Shown: positions 45,350-56,077 of the stretch, piece by piece | How positions within the stretch are numbered: the first letter of the stretch is position 1 | How the letters are laid out: each line of letters opens with the position of its first letter | From: Tetradesmus obliquus | Taxonomy: Eukaryota > Chlorophyta > Chlorophyceae > Sphaeropleales > Scenedesmaceae | Length of the DNA: 64,000 bases | Direction of reading: 5' to 3' | Assembly: GCA_030272155.1 (NCBI GenBank) | Contig: CP126206.1 | Coordinates: forward strand, 4,131,001 to 4,195,000 | Made by a program: the position numbers and the translations under genes | Notes under the pieces: generated by a model | What the model saw: only the letters and a program-made list of their open reading frames with translations | What the model was told of the DNA's origin: nothing | Databases searched by the model: none

Positions 45350-48300
45350 AGGGTGTCGCCTGCGCGCATCGCGTGCCTGGACATGAACCTGCAGAAGGCG
45401 CGGCTGCAGATGGGAGTGCAGGTGCGGGGGGCTGGTTCAAAGTGATAGTACCAGCTTCTGCTGCACTCTGGGCATGCAGCGCTAGCTGCACTCTGGGCAT
45501 GCAGCGCTAGCTGCACTGCAGCAACCCTGCCTGTGCTTGCCGTTCAACCAAACGCAAATGCGCACCAAACCCAACATCTGCTCTCTGCTGCAGGTGCTGG
45601 TGACAGACCCCAAGGAGCTGGAGGCCATAAGGCTCAGCTTTGCCCCACCCTCGCCCAACCATATCTGCTGCTGCTGCTGCCATGCAGGTGCTGGTCACGG
45701 ACCCAAGGAGCTGGAGGCCATCAAACACAGCATGCCCCGCCCCCACTTTCTCCAACCCCCCTCGCTGAACCCTTTCTCCCTGTGCTGCCATTCTGCTGCA
45801 GGTGCTGGTGACTGACCCCAAGGAGCTGGAGGCCATCAGGCAGCGCGAGTTCGACATCACCAAGGAGCGCATCGCCAAGATCCTGGACGCGGGTGCGGTT
45901 TTTAGCAGGTTCAGGGTTTTGTTTAGGGTTTGTTTGTGGCTTGCTGCTGGCTTTGACATCACCAAAAAGCGCATCGCCAAGATCCTGGACGCGGGTACGT
46001 TTCAGGTTTGTTGCCTTGTACACCCTTTTTCAAGATTTGGTCTGCTGCTGATGGCTTGTTATTGGCTGCCGGAGTTGACATCACCAAGGAGTGCGTCGCC
46101 AAGATCCTCGACACAGGTGCGTCTCAGTGTTTTGTTTGAGCGAGCGGCTTTGCATGATTGTCTGGGTTACGTGTCTGGCCTGCTGCTGTCTTTGATGTTG
46201 TTCCCACTTACTGGATTACTGGATACTGGACGCGGCTGCGGGCTGAGCATGTTCAGTGATGCAGAGGATTGCAACACAGATTTCCTTGCCGCTGCTGCCA
46301 CAGGTGCCAACTTGGTGCTGACCACCAAGGGCATTGACGACAGCAGCCTCAAGTACTGTGTGGAGGCGGGCGTGCTTGCTGCTGCCCTGTTAAAAATCCG
46401 CTCTTTATTGTTATTAGGAGCATCGCCGCCAATTTTCTGCGCTGTTGCAGCCGCCAATGTGGTGCTGTCTGCAAGGCTCTCCCGGATCCTGCGCACGCCG
46501 TCACCAACTTGTTTGCTGACCAAGGAATGTGCAATGCGTCACTGCTGCAGGCGCCAACGTGGTGCTGACCACCAAGGGCATCGATGACAGCAGCCTCAAG
46601 TACTTTGTGGAGGCGGGCGTGCTGGCGGTGCGCCGCGTGCCGAAAGACGACCTCAAGTGAGTCGCGCGACGCAGTTTTATCTCTCTGTCATTAATGTTGT
46701 TATTGTTGTCACACTGTCACCAGGTGCTGTTGCGGCACGTTTGTATCCATGTTTTGTTGTGATGTTAAAAGCAGGCTCAAGTACTTTGTGGAGGCGGGCG
46801 TGCTGGCGGTGCGCCGCGTGCCCAAGGACGACCTCAAGTGAGCTGCGGATCAGGGTTTAGGCCCATGGCCGACAGGTTTTAGGGTTTAGGTTTACTGAAA
46901 ATTATGCAGCTCACTCAAGTTGTAATTGTAACAGTTTAATCAGGTCATGGGTGCCACAGGATGCCAGTTTTGCTGGCGGTGCGGCGCGTGCCTAAAGATG
47001 ACCTCAAGTGAGTAGCCGTGTTGTTATATGTTCAGGGGTTTAGGTGTTTCAAAACCCCAACCCCAAACCCCAACATGCGGCCCCACAGCACCGCATTCAC
47101 ACCTGTTGCCTGACACACCTGAGCTTCACTCACACCCCGTTGCTGCTGCTACTGCTGCTGCTGCTGCTGCTGCTGCAACAGTAGTTGGTGTGCTTGCCGA
47201 CATGGAGGGGGATAAGAGCTTTGACGCCAGCTGCTGCTGCCGCTGCTGCTGCTGCTGCTTCCAGGCGCATTGCCAAGGCCACTGGCGCAACAGTAGTTGG
47301 TGTGGGTTGTGCAGACATGGAGGGGGACGGGAGCTTCACTCACACCTGCTGCTGCTGCTGCTGCTCTTGACCCCCTCAGGCGCATCGCAAAAGCCACTGG
47401 AGCAACAGTAGCTGGGCGTGCTTGCTGACATGGAGGGCGACGGGAGGTCCACTCATACCCCTGTGCTGCTGCTGCTGCTGCTGCTTTCCTGATCCCCGCA
47501 GGCGCATTGCCAAGGCTACTGGCGCAACAGTGGTTGGTGTGCTGGCAGACATGGAGGGCGATGAGAGCTTTGACGCGAGCTCCCTGGGCGAGGCGGAAGA
47601 GGTGACGGAGACGCGCGTGGCTGATGATGCGATGGTGAGTGGCTGCATTTGCCTGCGTTTCATTATGCCTGCGTTTCATTATGGTGGGTGAATGCATTCG
47701 CCTGCGTTTCATTATGGTGGGTGAATGCATTCGCCTGCGTTTCATTATGGTGGGTGAATGCATTCGCCTGCGTTTCATTATGGTGGGTGAATGCATTCGC
47801 CTGCGTTTCATTATGGTGGGTGAATGCATTCGCCTGCGTTTCATTATGGTGGGTGAATGCATTCGCCTGCGTTTCATTATGCCTGCGTGTCATCATGCAA
47901 TCACCAGGACTGGCGCTGCGCTTTTATGCTGTGTAAATGTTGTGTGGGCGTGTGGGCGTGCGGCTACTGCAAGCATTGGCAGACGTGGGGCGGTGGGGCT
48001 TTCACAGCCACATGAGCCGTTGCGCTTTGTCCCTGGGCGAGGACGAGGAGGTGACAGAGACGCGCATGGCTGATGATGCGATGGTGAGTTGCATTGAGCA
48101 CCACACCTAGTCCTGAGCTGTGACATGTTTTTTTTTTGTTATGGTGAGCGCGGGGCTTCTGCAAGCATTGGCGGTGGGGGTTTGACAGCCACAGAGCTTT
48201 GGGTGCAAGCTGCCTGGGCGACGCGGAAGAGGTCACAGAGACGCCATGGTGGGGGTCCATCATTTGCTTCACAGGCAAAACCTGTTTCGCATCAAAATTT

Positions 48301-50902
48301 TGAAACACCTAGTGCTAGGGCTTTTGGTTTCATCTTTGCCGCCGGGCTGAGTGGCTGTCACAGATGAACTCAAGAGCCATAGCGCCGCGAGCTCTGCGTG
48401 CACCATGCAGCGCGTGCTGCGCATGCATATGTGCTGCTTGGCTTCCCCAGCTTGCACATGTTTCTGTGACAGTGGCTGATGACAAACAGCGTATTTTTCT
48501 CTTTTCGCAGGTCATGATTAGCGGCGCCGCGACCAGCCGTGCCGCCACGCTGCTGCTGCATACGGGAATCAAAAGACAATTAATTGACAAGCAGCTTGAT
48601 GTCTATCCTTTCTTTGCAGGTCATGATCAGCGGCGCCAAGACCAGCCGCGCCGCCACGCTGCTGCTGCGCGGCGCGAATGACATGCACCTGGACGAGATG
48701 GACCGCAGCCTGCACGATGCGCTGTGCGTGGTGAAGCGCGTGCTGGAGAGCGGCAGCGTGGTGCCAGGTGCGGGTCGGGATGAAGCCTTAGGCTGTAGGG
48801 TTTTGGTGGTTAAATTTAGGGTTTGGTATGGTGTTTTTTTTTTGGGGGGGGGGGGGGGGAGGCGCTCAGTGCACCTGGACGAGATGGACCGCAGCCTGCA
48901 TGATGCACTGTGTGCTGTGAAGCACGTGCTGGAGAGCGGCAGCGTGGTGCCGGGTGCGTGTGGTTTAAGCCTCAGGCTTTTGGGCTTGTGGTTTGTCATG
49001 CTCAAATGTTGCGGTAGGTTTTTAATTCAAAGGGTTTTTGTGGGGGATTTGGGCAACTGGACGAGATGGACCGCAGCCTGCACGACGCGCTGTGCGTGGT
49101 GGAAGCGTGTGCTGGAGAGCGGCAGCGTGGTGCCAGGTAAGTTTGAAGCCTTAGGCTTTAGGGTTGTATGCTAGCTTGTGGGGGTCTTGATCAGGTTTTT
49201 AGGGTAAGGATGGGGTTTTGTAGACGTTTTTTGGACACCTGGACGAGATGGACCGCAGCCTGCACGCCGCGCTGTGCGTGGTGAAGCGAGTGCTGGAGAG
49301 CGGCAGCGTGGTGCCAGGTGCGGTGCGGGGTTTAAGCCTCAGGGTTTAGGGTTCCTGGTGCCAAAATTTGTGGTTTAAGGTTGGTTTGTGGGGTGTTGTG
49401 CACCTGGACGAGCTGGACCGCAGCCTGCACGACGCGCTCTGTGTTGTGAAACGCGCGCTGGAGAGCGGCAGCGTGGTGCCAGGTGCGGCGCAGGGTTTTA
49501 AGCCTCAAGTTTTGAATGTACATGTGCTTGATTGTGGGGGGTCTTTAACCGTTTTTTAAGGGTCTCACTGGGTTTTGGCAGAAGTTTTTTGGGCACCTGG
49601 ACGAGATGGGCCGCAGCCTGCACGACGCGCTGTGTGTTGCTGCGCCTGCAACTGTTTGTGTCCCTGCAGGTGGCGGTGCGGTGGAGACAGGTCTCGGCCT
49701 ATATCTTGAGAACTTTGCCACCAGCCTGGGCAGCCGCGCATGCGCTGTAACCCAATGCCTCACCCTCCGAATGTTTTTCTTATTTGAACTACAGGTGGCG
49801 GCGCTGTTGAGGCTGGCCTGTCAGTGTACCTCGAAAACTTCGCCACCAGCCTGGGCAGCAGGGAGCAGCTGGCCATTGCGGAGTTTGCGGACGCGCTGCT
49901 GGTCATCCCCAAAACCCTGGCCGTCAACGCCGCAAAGGTGAGCACTTGTCTACTTGTTTTGTAGCCTGTGCGGCACACAGCACTGCTGGATGCGCTGCTG
50001 GTCATCCCCAAAACCCGGCCGTCAAAACCCTGCGCGCCTTCCACCACACCGCACACAGCACTGCAGCTCCTGCTGCTTCCCACTGACACTGTTGTCCATC
50101 TACTTTGTTCCCCACGGGATGCCACGGAGCTGGTGGCCAAGCTGCGCGCCTTCCACCACACCGCACAGGCCAGCCCAAACAAACACGCACTGCTGCGGCT
50201 ACTCACTTGCCTAACCCCTAAACCCTGGACCCTAAACCGCTGCTGCTCTTGTGCTTTTGTATGTTATTTCAGGACGCTACGGAGTTGGTGGCCAAGCTGC
50301 GCGCATTCCACCACACCGCCCAGGCCAGCCCCGACAAGCGGGCGTTGGGGCAGGTGGGGCTGGACCTCATCAACGGGGAGGTGGTGAACAATGTGGAGGC
50401 GGGCGTGCTGGAGCCAGCACTGAGCAAGACAAAAATGATCCAGGTAGGCAGAATCGCCGGTCTATATGGTTTATCGGGTTATTTTAGGGTTTTGATGGGT
50501 TTATTTTTTGGTTGATATGGTTCTTTTTAGGCTGGGGCAGATGGGGCTGCACCTCATCAACGGGGAAGTGGTCAACAATGTGGAGGCAGGCGTGCTGGAG
50601 CCAGCACTGAGCAAGACAAAGATGATCCAGGTAGGCAGAATAGCCTGGTTTGCTAAGATTTATGCCTGTTCACAGCCTTAAGCTGAACGCTTTGTTTGTA
50701 TTTTTGTGCGCCGTTTGCCATGGAGGCCGCGCTGACCATCCTGCGCATCATCTTTGCCTGTTGGCAGCCCATCATCTCATAATCGCTTCCCTTTCATTTT
50801 CAACGTTTTGCAATGCAGTTTGCCACGGAGGCTGCGCTGACCATCCTGCGCATCGACGACCTCATCAAGCTGGACGCGCCGGAGGAGCAGGGCGAGGAGT
50901 AA
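40103..50902 (+). CDS. CCT1: Chaperonin CCT subunit alpha (TCP-1 alpha)
   Basis: One of eight subunits of the cytosolic ATP-dependent TRiC/CCT folding chamber (actin, tubulin and others). Exons: 40103-40246, 40330-40419, 42130-42291, 43406-43576, 44754-44884, 45352-45421, 45802-45892, 46551-46656, 47502-47634, 48620-48767, 49795-49937, 50273-50443, 50819-50902. All junctions are GT-AG with matching phases; the sum is 1,644 nt, 547 residues, the normal subunit length. Nucleotide-site motifs are present: [10 protein letters not shown] (about 39-48), [16 protein letters not shown] (about 92-99) and GGGAVE (about 416-421). Alpha-type features include [50 protein letters not shown] and [18 protein letters not shown] near the C-terminus. 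Introns from exon 2 onward contain about 40 partial exon copies, described separately. Confidence 0.96.
40905..41610. repeat. Tandem duplications inside CCT1 intron 2
   Basis: CTGTGGGGTGCTGGGGGTGT and flanks recur about 108 bases apart (about 40905-40960, 41013-41065). A second pair (about 41437-41510, 41531-41605) repeats CATGCTGGGCCGCAGGA...GGGCTCTTGCACAGCAG with CAG runs. Neither resembles an exon. Confidence 0.75.
41702..42836 (+). repeat. CCT1 exon 3 echoes: three 5' halves, three 3' halves
   Basis: 5' halves after TGCAG at 41702-41780, 41838-41905 and 41996-42075 encode [18 protein letters not shown] variants. Intact exon 42130-42291. 3' halves at about 42427-42518, 42612-42684 and 42762-42836 encode [13 protein letters not shown](A/T)MRE and end at GAG|GTGAG. 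CTG runs precede some acceptors; TTAGGG-like patches follow the donors. Confidence 0.92.
43092..43160. repeat. Inverted copy of the exon 4 acceptor forming a hairpin
   Basis: 43092-43124 is the reverse complement of the exon 4 start (TGCAGGCCGTGAAGCTTATT in reverse) and lies 3 bases from the direct copy 43128-43160; about 28 of 33 positions pair. This is the only inverted echo I found. Confidence 0.75.
43133..44111 (+). repeat. CCT1 exon 4 echoes: two 5' halves, three 3' halves
   Basis: 5' halves 43133-43216 and 43274-43355 ([19 protein letters not shown] variants). Intact exon 43406-43576. 3' halves about 43679-43768, 43885-43972 and 44035-44111 ([19 protein letters not shown] variants), each ending at a GTGGG or GTGCG donor. 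The copies carry substitutions and one has an in-frame stop. Confidence 0.92.
44216..45109 (+). repeat. CCT1 exon 5 echoes: four 5' halves, two 3' halves
   Basis: 5' halves 44216-44272, 44328-44387, 44486-44545 and about 44632-44692 encode [17 protein letters not shown] variants; introns between them contain CCCTAAACCC-like sequence. Intact exon 44754-44884. 3' halves about 44923-44989 and 45052-45109 encode [24 protein letters not shown] peptide with CG|GTGCGT donors. Confidence 0.92.
45594..46115 (+). repeat. CCT1 exon 7 echoes: two 5' halves, two 3' halves
   Basis: 5' halves 45594-45633 and 45688-45724 ([13 protein letters not shown] variants, the second with a one-base deletion). Intact exon 45802-45892. 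3' halves about 45947-45995 and 46073-46115 ([19 protein letters not shown]) ending at G|GTACG or G|GTGCG. Confidence 0.9.
46304..47007 (+). repeat. CCT1 exon 8 echoes: two 5' halves, two 3' halves
   Basis: 5' halves 46304-46378 ([20 protein letters not shown]) and 46451-46475. Intact exon 46551-46656. 3' halves about 46775-46837 and 46963-47007 ([17 protein letters not shown] and [12 protein letters not shown]) with CTCAA|GTGAG donors. Confidence 0.9.
47175..48248 (+). repeat. CCT1 exon 9 echoes: three 5' halves, two 3' halves
   Basis: 5' halves about 47175-47231, 47265-47340 and 47380-47455 ([19 protein letters not shown] variants), each after a CTG-rich acceptor. Intact exon 47502-47634. 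3' halves about 48027-48083 ([17 protein letters not shown]) and 48197-48248, ending ATG|GTGAG or ATG|GTGGG. Confidence 0.9.
47650..47885 (+). repeat. 33-bp array of 5' splice-site copies
   Basis: About seven units of ATGGTGGGTGAATGCATTCG followed by CCTGCGTTTCATT. The true exon 9 donor region reads ATG|GTGAGTGGCTGCATTTG then CCTGCGTTTCATT, so the array is an amplified exon-intron junction. Each unit keeps an ATG|GTGGGT donor. Confidence 0.88.
48511..49639 (+). repeat. CCT1 exon 10 echoes: one 5' half, five 3' halves
   Basis: 5' half 48511-48565 ([16 protein letters not shown]). Intact exon 48620-48767. 3' halves about 48869-48952, 49054-49136, 49237-49317, 49400-49482 and 49593-49639 ([14 protein letters not shown] onward) mostly ending CCAG|GTGCG. 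Period is about 160-185 bases; TTTAGGG-like sequence and G-runs lie between them. Confidence 0.92.
49670..50750 (+). repeat. CCT1 exon 11-13 echoes
   Basis: Exon 11: 5' half 49670-49750, intact 49795-49937, 3' half about 49985-50030. Exon 12: 5' half about 50119-50181, intact 50273-50443, 3' half about 50534-50630 ending CAG|GTAGGC. Exon 13: 5' half 50714-50750, intact 50819-50902. The order is always 5' half, intact exon, 3' half. Confidence 0.88.
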
Positions 50903-52448
50903 TATCAAAAAGGAAAAACAGCAGCAGCAGCGGTAGCAGCGGCGGCAGCAGCGGCGGCGGCAGCAGCACGAGCTGCTGCTGCGAGGGCTGCTAGGTAGCA
51001 GCCGGGGGCACGTGTGGTTGTGCTGGGCTGTGCAGTGCGCGTTGAGCGGCAGCAGCAGCAGCAGCAGCAGCGGTTGGTGTGAGGCAACGGTTCATCTGAT
51101 GGTAGCTGCTGCAGATGGTGCAGTTTCTGTGAGGTTTTAGGGTTAAGGCTGCTGCATGGCCTGCGGGGGCGGGCTGCTGATGCTCTCTGTTGGCGCAGTG
51201 GCCTAATGTGCATCCCATGGGGGCTGATGAGGTTGGTTTGTTTTGCATCTCTGCTGCAGCAGCTGCAGTCAACTGCTGCCAAATCTGGACGTGTTTGCAG
51301 CTGCGTGTGACTTGTGTACAGTTGTCTCGCAGGCATTTCATTTGCATCACGTGCATAGCTGCTTGAACAGCCCACTCACATCGCCAGATAACTTGGGCAG
51401 GGGTCTTCTGGTCCAGCCTTGCTTGAGGGTGCGGGCAGTTATGCATTTATTTTCACGCTCCTTCGGGATCCTAGAGCCGTATAAGTCCATTCTTTTGCAG
51501 AGCTGACCAGGCACGCTGAGCATGCATGCATGGGGAGTTCTGCGGGACACACAGGGCGGTGTTTGAGCTGTGGCATGTGTCATTGTTTGGTATCTATCCG
51601 AGGGTGATGTTTGCTGCACGGAAATAACGTCACGAAGCAGCTTGCTGCAGGTGGTGGCGTCCCTTTCAGCCTGAGCAACGCCATGCATGGATGGTTTATG
51701 TAGTGGTTGCCCAATGAGCATGTCATTGGCTCGAAAATGGGCTGTGTTCCCGTCTTGTAACACACAAAGCGTGCAGGCTGTAAGGTGTGGCAAGTGTGGC
51801 TGGGGGTGGCGTCCCTTGCAGCCTGAGCAACGCCATGCATTGCTGACTTGCAAGGTCTGAGGTCTGTCAGTGACCGTATGTGCCTCTGGGCCAAGCGCAG
51901 TGGGTGCAGTGCTCAGGTGTACTGCTGTGGTTGCAGCAAAGCCAAGAGTGTGTGTGTTGCGGGCGTGGGACACTCTTGACGCTGCCAGCCATGCGATCCG
52001 CGTAGGTCAAGGTGTTGCATGCTGTGGCAGCATCTGCGTGCTTTGCCGTTGTGGCATCAGGCATGCTTACCTGTAGCAATGCTGGTGAGTGATCATGCCC
52101 CATTGTGTTGCCAGGCCCCCCTGCTGGAAGCTGCCTTACCATGCACGTGTCATGCAGTCTGAATCTTGACAAGAGGTCTCAGGTGTAGCTCTGTAACAGT
52201 TACTGACAGTGTCCCATGACAATGCCCTGAGCTCCTGTGGAAGGACTTTAGAACTGAAATCTGCTGCCGCGGCTGTCACATACAATGTTGTACACTCTTG
52301 ACCTGCGGTTATGTATATTTAAAGCTCGGTCGGGGGTGGAGTTGAAGCAGCTACTGCACATGTTGTCAACACAGACAGCTGCATGATGTACAGTAGCAGC
52401 AACTCATGACCCGCCTGCTATACGGTGCCATCATCATCTGACAGTTTG
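50903..52448. other. Intergenic between CCT1 and the TMEM62-like gene
   Basis: CCT1 3' region, starting with CAG/GGC-rich sequence, then no recognised gene. A direct repeat of about 40 bases (GCGTCCCTTTCAGCCTGAGC and GCGTCCCTTGCAGCCTGAGC) lies near 51657-51695 and 51808-51846, in which AG|CCTGAGCAACGCCATGCAT looks like an exon start. The minus-strand open frame 51973-51347 over it matches nothing known. Confidence 0.45.
52314..52323 (+). promoter_or_regulatory. Candidate TATA box for the TMEM62-like gene
   Basis: TATATTTAAA lies 135 bases before the chosen start codon at 52449, a plausible core-promoter position. Confidence 0.4.
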
Positions 52449-55373
52449 ATGATCAGGCAGCTGCTTCTGGTGCTGTTTGCGTGCGCAGCTGGAGTGCACT
52501 TGGCCCGTGCTGAGCCAGGTGATGCCAACCGGGGATTCGGCATCCCGATGGACCGTTACAATTCGATTGTTTTGAATCCTTGTTTGCGTTACTTCTCGAT
52601 CCTTGCCTGGACATCAGCTTTCTCTGCTTACTCGACAGCAGAGGAGGGCGTTGGCGCCGATTGCTGACTGAGCAGCGTCTTGCAGCCCATGCCAGCCGCT
52701 GCTATGGTTTCAGCGTCTCCATCGGATTCTGTTGTCGGTGCTCCAGGCCCAGCAAACGGCAGAACCGCTGCAGCGTGAATATTCTGCAGCTAAGTGCCTG
52801 GCCTGACACACCATCATTGTGCAGCAGCAGGACAGGCCATGCACAGCACTGTACTCTGCTACCAACCCACCTTTCTGTGCAACCCATATTACATCTTACG
52901 ACTGTCCTCTGTCCTGCAGGCACTGCAGGTGCCGCGCGCCTGCCTGCGGAGTCACAGCAGCATGCCAACAGCGCCAGCAGCAGCAACCTGCTTGCAGGAA
53001 ACGCCAACAGCGTGGCCTGGTTTGTGCAGCTGTCAGACCTGCACATCAACAAGTGGGTGCACCACGAGATCCTGCCCGACTTGCAGGAATTCGGTCGACG
53101 GGTGTTGACCGGCGTGCGGCCTGGCGCGCTGCTCATCACTGGGGACCTTGTTGACGCAAAGACGCGGCCAGAGGGCAGCCAGCAGCACGAGGAGGAGTGG
53201 CAGGTGCGCTGATGTGTGCGTACTCTTTGATGATAGGCTACTCACAACCAAATGCATGCAAGCAGGCTGGTGAGGGCAGCCAGCAGCACGAGGAGGAGTG
53301 ACAGGTGTGTTTTGCTGGATGTTTATTAAGCAGGAGTTGGGCAGCTGGACGCTTTGGTGGTGAAGGTCTGTAACGTTGTGTGCGCTGCTCATCACCGGGG
53401 ACCTGGTGGATGCCAAGACGCCGCCTGAGGGCAGCCAGCAGCACGAGGAGGAGTGGCAGGTGCGTGGGTGCAGATAGGTTGTGCTCGTGTGTTTTGTGCA
53501 GCAGTCTGTTGATCTGAAGTGCTTGTCTGCAGCACCAGGAGGAGTGGCAGGTGCGCTGATGTGTGCTGTGCAGCAGTCTGGTTCTGGTGCTGTGCAGCAG
53601 TTGCCTGCAACAGGCACTGGATGCGCATAGGCAGCATCAGCAGTGAGGAGTGGTAGGTGCGCTGATGCTGACAGAGGGATGCATGTGGAGAGGATTGGCA
53701 GATGCTTGCAAGCAGGATAGACTGTTGATTGTGGTGATGTTTTAGGTTAAGCAGCAGTCAGATGGTGTGAAGCAGTTGCCTGCAACAGGCACCGGATGTG
53801 CATCGTCAGCATCAGCAGTGTGAGTAGCATTGAGCGTGCGCGGTGGTAGTTCAGCAATGGGATGCGTGCCTTTCCTCAGCTTCTAATTTGCCACTTTTTT
53901 TCTCGTCATCGCTCCTGCTGCTGCCGCTGCTGCTGCTGCCTGCAGGCGTATGAGCGCGCGTGGCGCCAGCTAGCACAGTCAGCGCAGCTGCCAGCCAGCG
54001 CAATCCTCGACCTACGCGGCAACCACGACGTCTTTGACACTCTGCGCAACAGCCCGCAGGACTGGTTTGCAACCCACTCTGCAGCAGCAGCAGCACATGG
54101 CAGGCAGGCAGCCGCCACGCAGCGGCTGTGGCTGAGCACGCTGCCAGGTCAGCTGCTGCTGCAGCCGCAGCAGCAGCACAGCAGGAAGCAGCGCCGTGGC
54201 AGCGGCAGTGAAGGGCAGCGCAGGCAGCTGCTGCAGCAGCAAGGCACTGGCGTGGGCAACAGCAGCAACAGCAGCAGCAGTGCAAATTCAGCGCAGAAGC
54301 TTCACTCGGCAGGCCGTGCTGTGATGGCAGCAGCAGATGCGGCTGCTGCGGCTTGTCCTGCAGCGCTGCTGCTAGGCATCGATCTAGCGCCAAACATCGG
54401 CCTGCACAGTCCCACCAACTTCTTTGGGGTGGCTGGGCCTGCGCTGCTGCAGCAGCTGCAGCAGCGCCTGCAGCAGCTGCGCAGCAGCAGCAGCAGCAGT
54501 GGGATCGCTGACGTGGCGCTTCCTGCAGGCTGTAGCACGTCCATACCTATCATCAGCTACAGCCACTACCCCTTTAGCACTGTAGCGGCAGCCTACGGCA
54601 GCAGCAGCGGCGTGGCAGACGGCGGCGGCCCGCCGGCGGTGCAGGGCGGTCGGGCGTTACGGGATCTGTTATGTTGTCATGACGTGTCCGCGCATCTCTC
54701 GGGCCACCTGCATGATTTGTTAGGCCCGAGGATGCAGGTGTTATATGACAAGGCGGCGCTGCTGGGTGGCGTGTTTGGGCGCAGCAGGCTGCGGGCGCCG
54801 CTGCACTGGCAGGGGGCTGGTGCTACTACTGCTGCTGGTGGTGGAGGAGCTTTCTTGGCAGATTTGGAGGTGGGTGTTTCATACCTTTGCTTGGCAGCTG
54901 ACGTTATGCACTGGCAGGGGGCTGGAGGTGGTGCTGCTGGCTGCTGGTGGTGGTGCTGAGGGAGGTGGTGGTGGTGGTGGTGCTTTCTTAGCGGACTGGA
55001 AGGAGCGCCAATGCTGGCGGCTGGCGGCTGATGGCCGTGAACTGCTTGACTAACAAAGCTGCTGCTGCTGCTGTTGCTGCTGCAGTCTGCCGATTGGAAG
55101 CAGCGCCGGCGCTGGCGGCTGATGGCAGTAGACACTGGCTCAGTCAGCTTTGCTGACCTGCACTTCCGGCGCAGCCCCTGCAGCGCAGCAGCAGCTGCAG
55201 CTGGGGCTTGCGTCAGCAGCAGCAGCAGTGACGGCAGCAGCAGCAGCAGCAGCAGTGCGGCGTACAGCTATGAGGTGAGCGCTGTGGATGGCAGCAGGGT
55301 TGTAGCGCAGCATGTGGTGATGCTGACGTGGCCGCCTGATGGCCGCTACAGCCCTCTCTCTGCTGCAGAAAAG

Positions 55374-55405
<32 letters not shown>

Positions 55406-56043
55406 AGATGTGAATGAGGCAGCAGGCGGCAGCAGCAGCATGTTGTGGGTGCGTGCGCTGGTGCTGCCGCTGCAGCTGCTGGGTGAGGGCAGCGCCAAGC
55501 AGCTCGGCAGTGTGACGCTGCAGTGGTTTTGTGTGGGGTCTGAGGCTGACCTGGCGGCAGGGTTAAGGCTTCCCAGCCGCGGCAAAACCTTGGGCAGTGC
55601 GCAGATGAAGCCTGTTGGGCAGCCAGGGGGCAGCACTAGGGATGAGCAGCAGCAGCAGCAGAAATCCAAAGCAGCAGCAGCAGCAGCAGCAGGCAGCCAA
55701 GACAGCGGTGGTGAAGATGAACATATGTATGCAGTAGAGCAGCCGCAGGTGTTTGCTGCTGCGGTGCCGCTGGAGCAGCAGGAGCTGCAGCGCAGCTGCG
55801 GCAGCAGCAGCAGCAGCAGCAGCAGCGCTGCTGCTGTGGTGCTGCTGCAGGTGGTGGTGACTGATGATGCTGGGGGCACTTCAAGCAGTGAGCTGCGCCC
55901 AGTGCTGCTGCCACAGCATGTAGAAAGATCCGCAGCAGCTGGAGACCGCAGCAGCAGCAGCAGCAGCAGTGCGGCAGCGCCGCGCAGCAGGCACAAGCAG
56001 CTGGAACAAGCTGTTGCTGCTGCTGGTGACGGAGCATTTGTCA

Positions 56044-56077
<34 letters not shown>

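Noticed and set aside
47639..48073. Plus-strand frame with RFIMVGECI repeats
   Set aside because: The 33-bp splice-site array in CCT1 intron 9, not a protein.
41702..50750. Exon copies as real extra coding exons or mutually exclusive exons
   Set aside because: They are half exons with only one splice site each; including any would break frame or duplicate a conserved CCT segment. Long-read RNA could still overturn this.
51347..51973. 208-residue minus-strand frame
   Set aside because: No recognisable domain; partly a 40-bp direct repeat and unlike the other coding sequences here.
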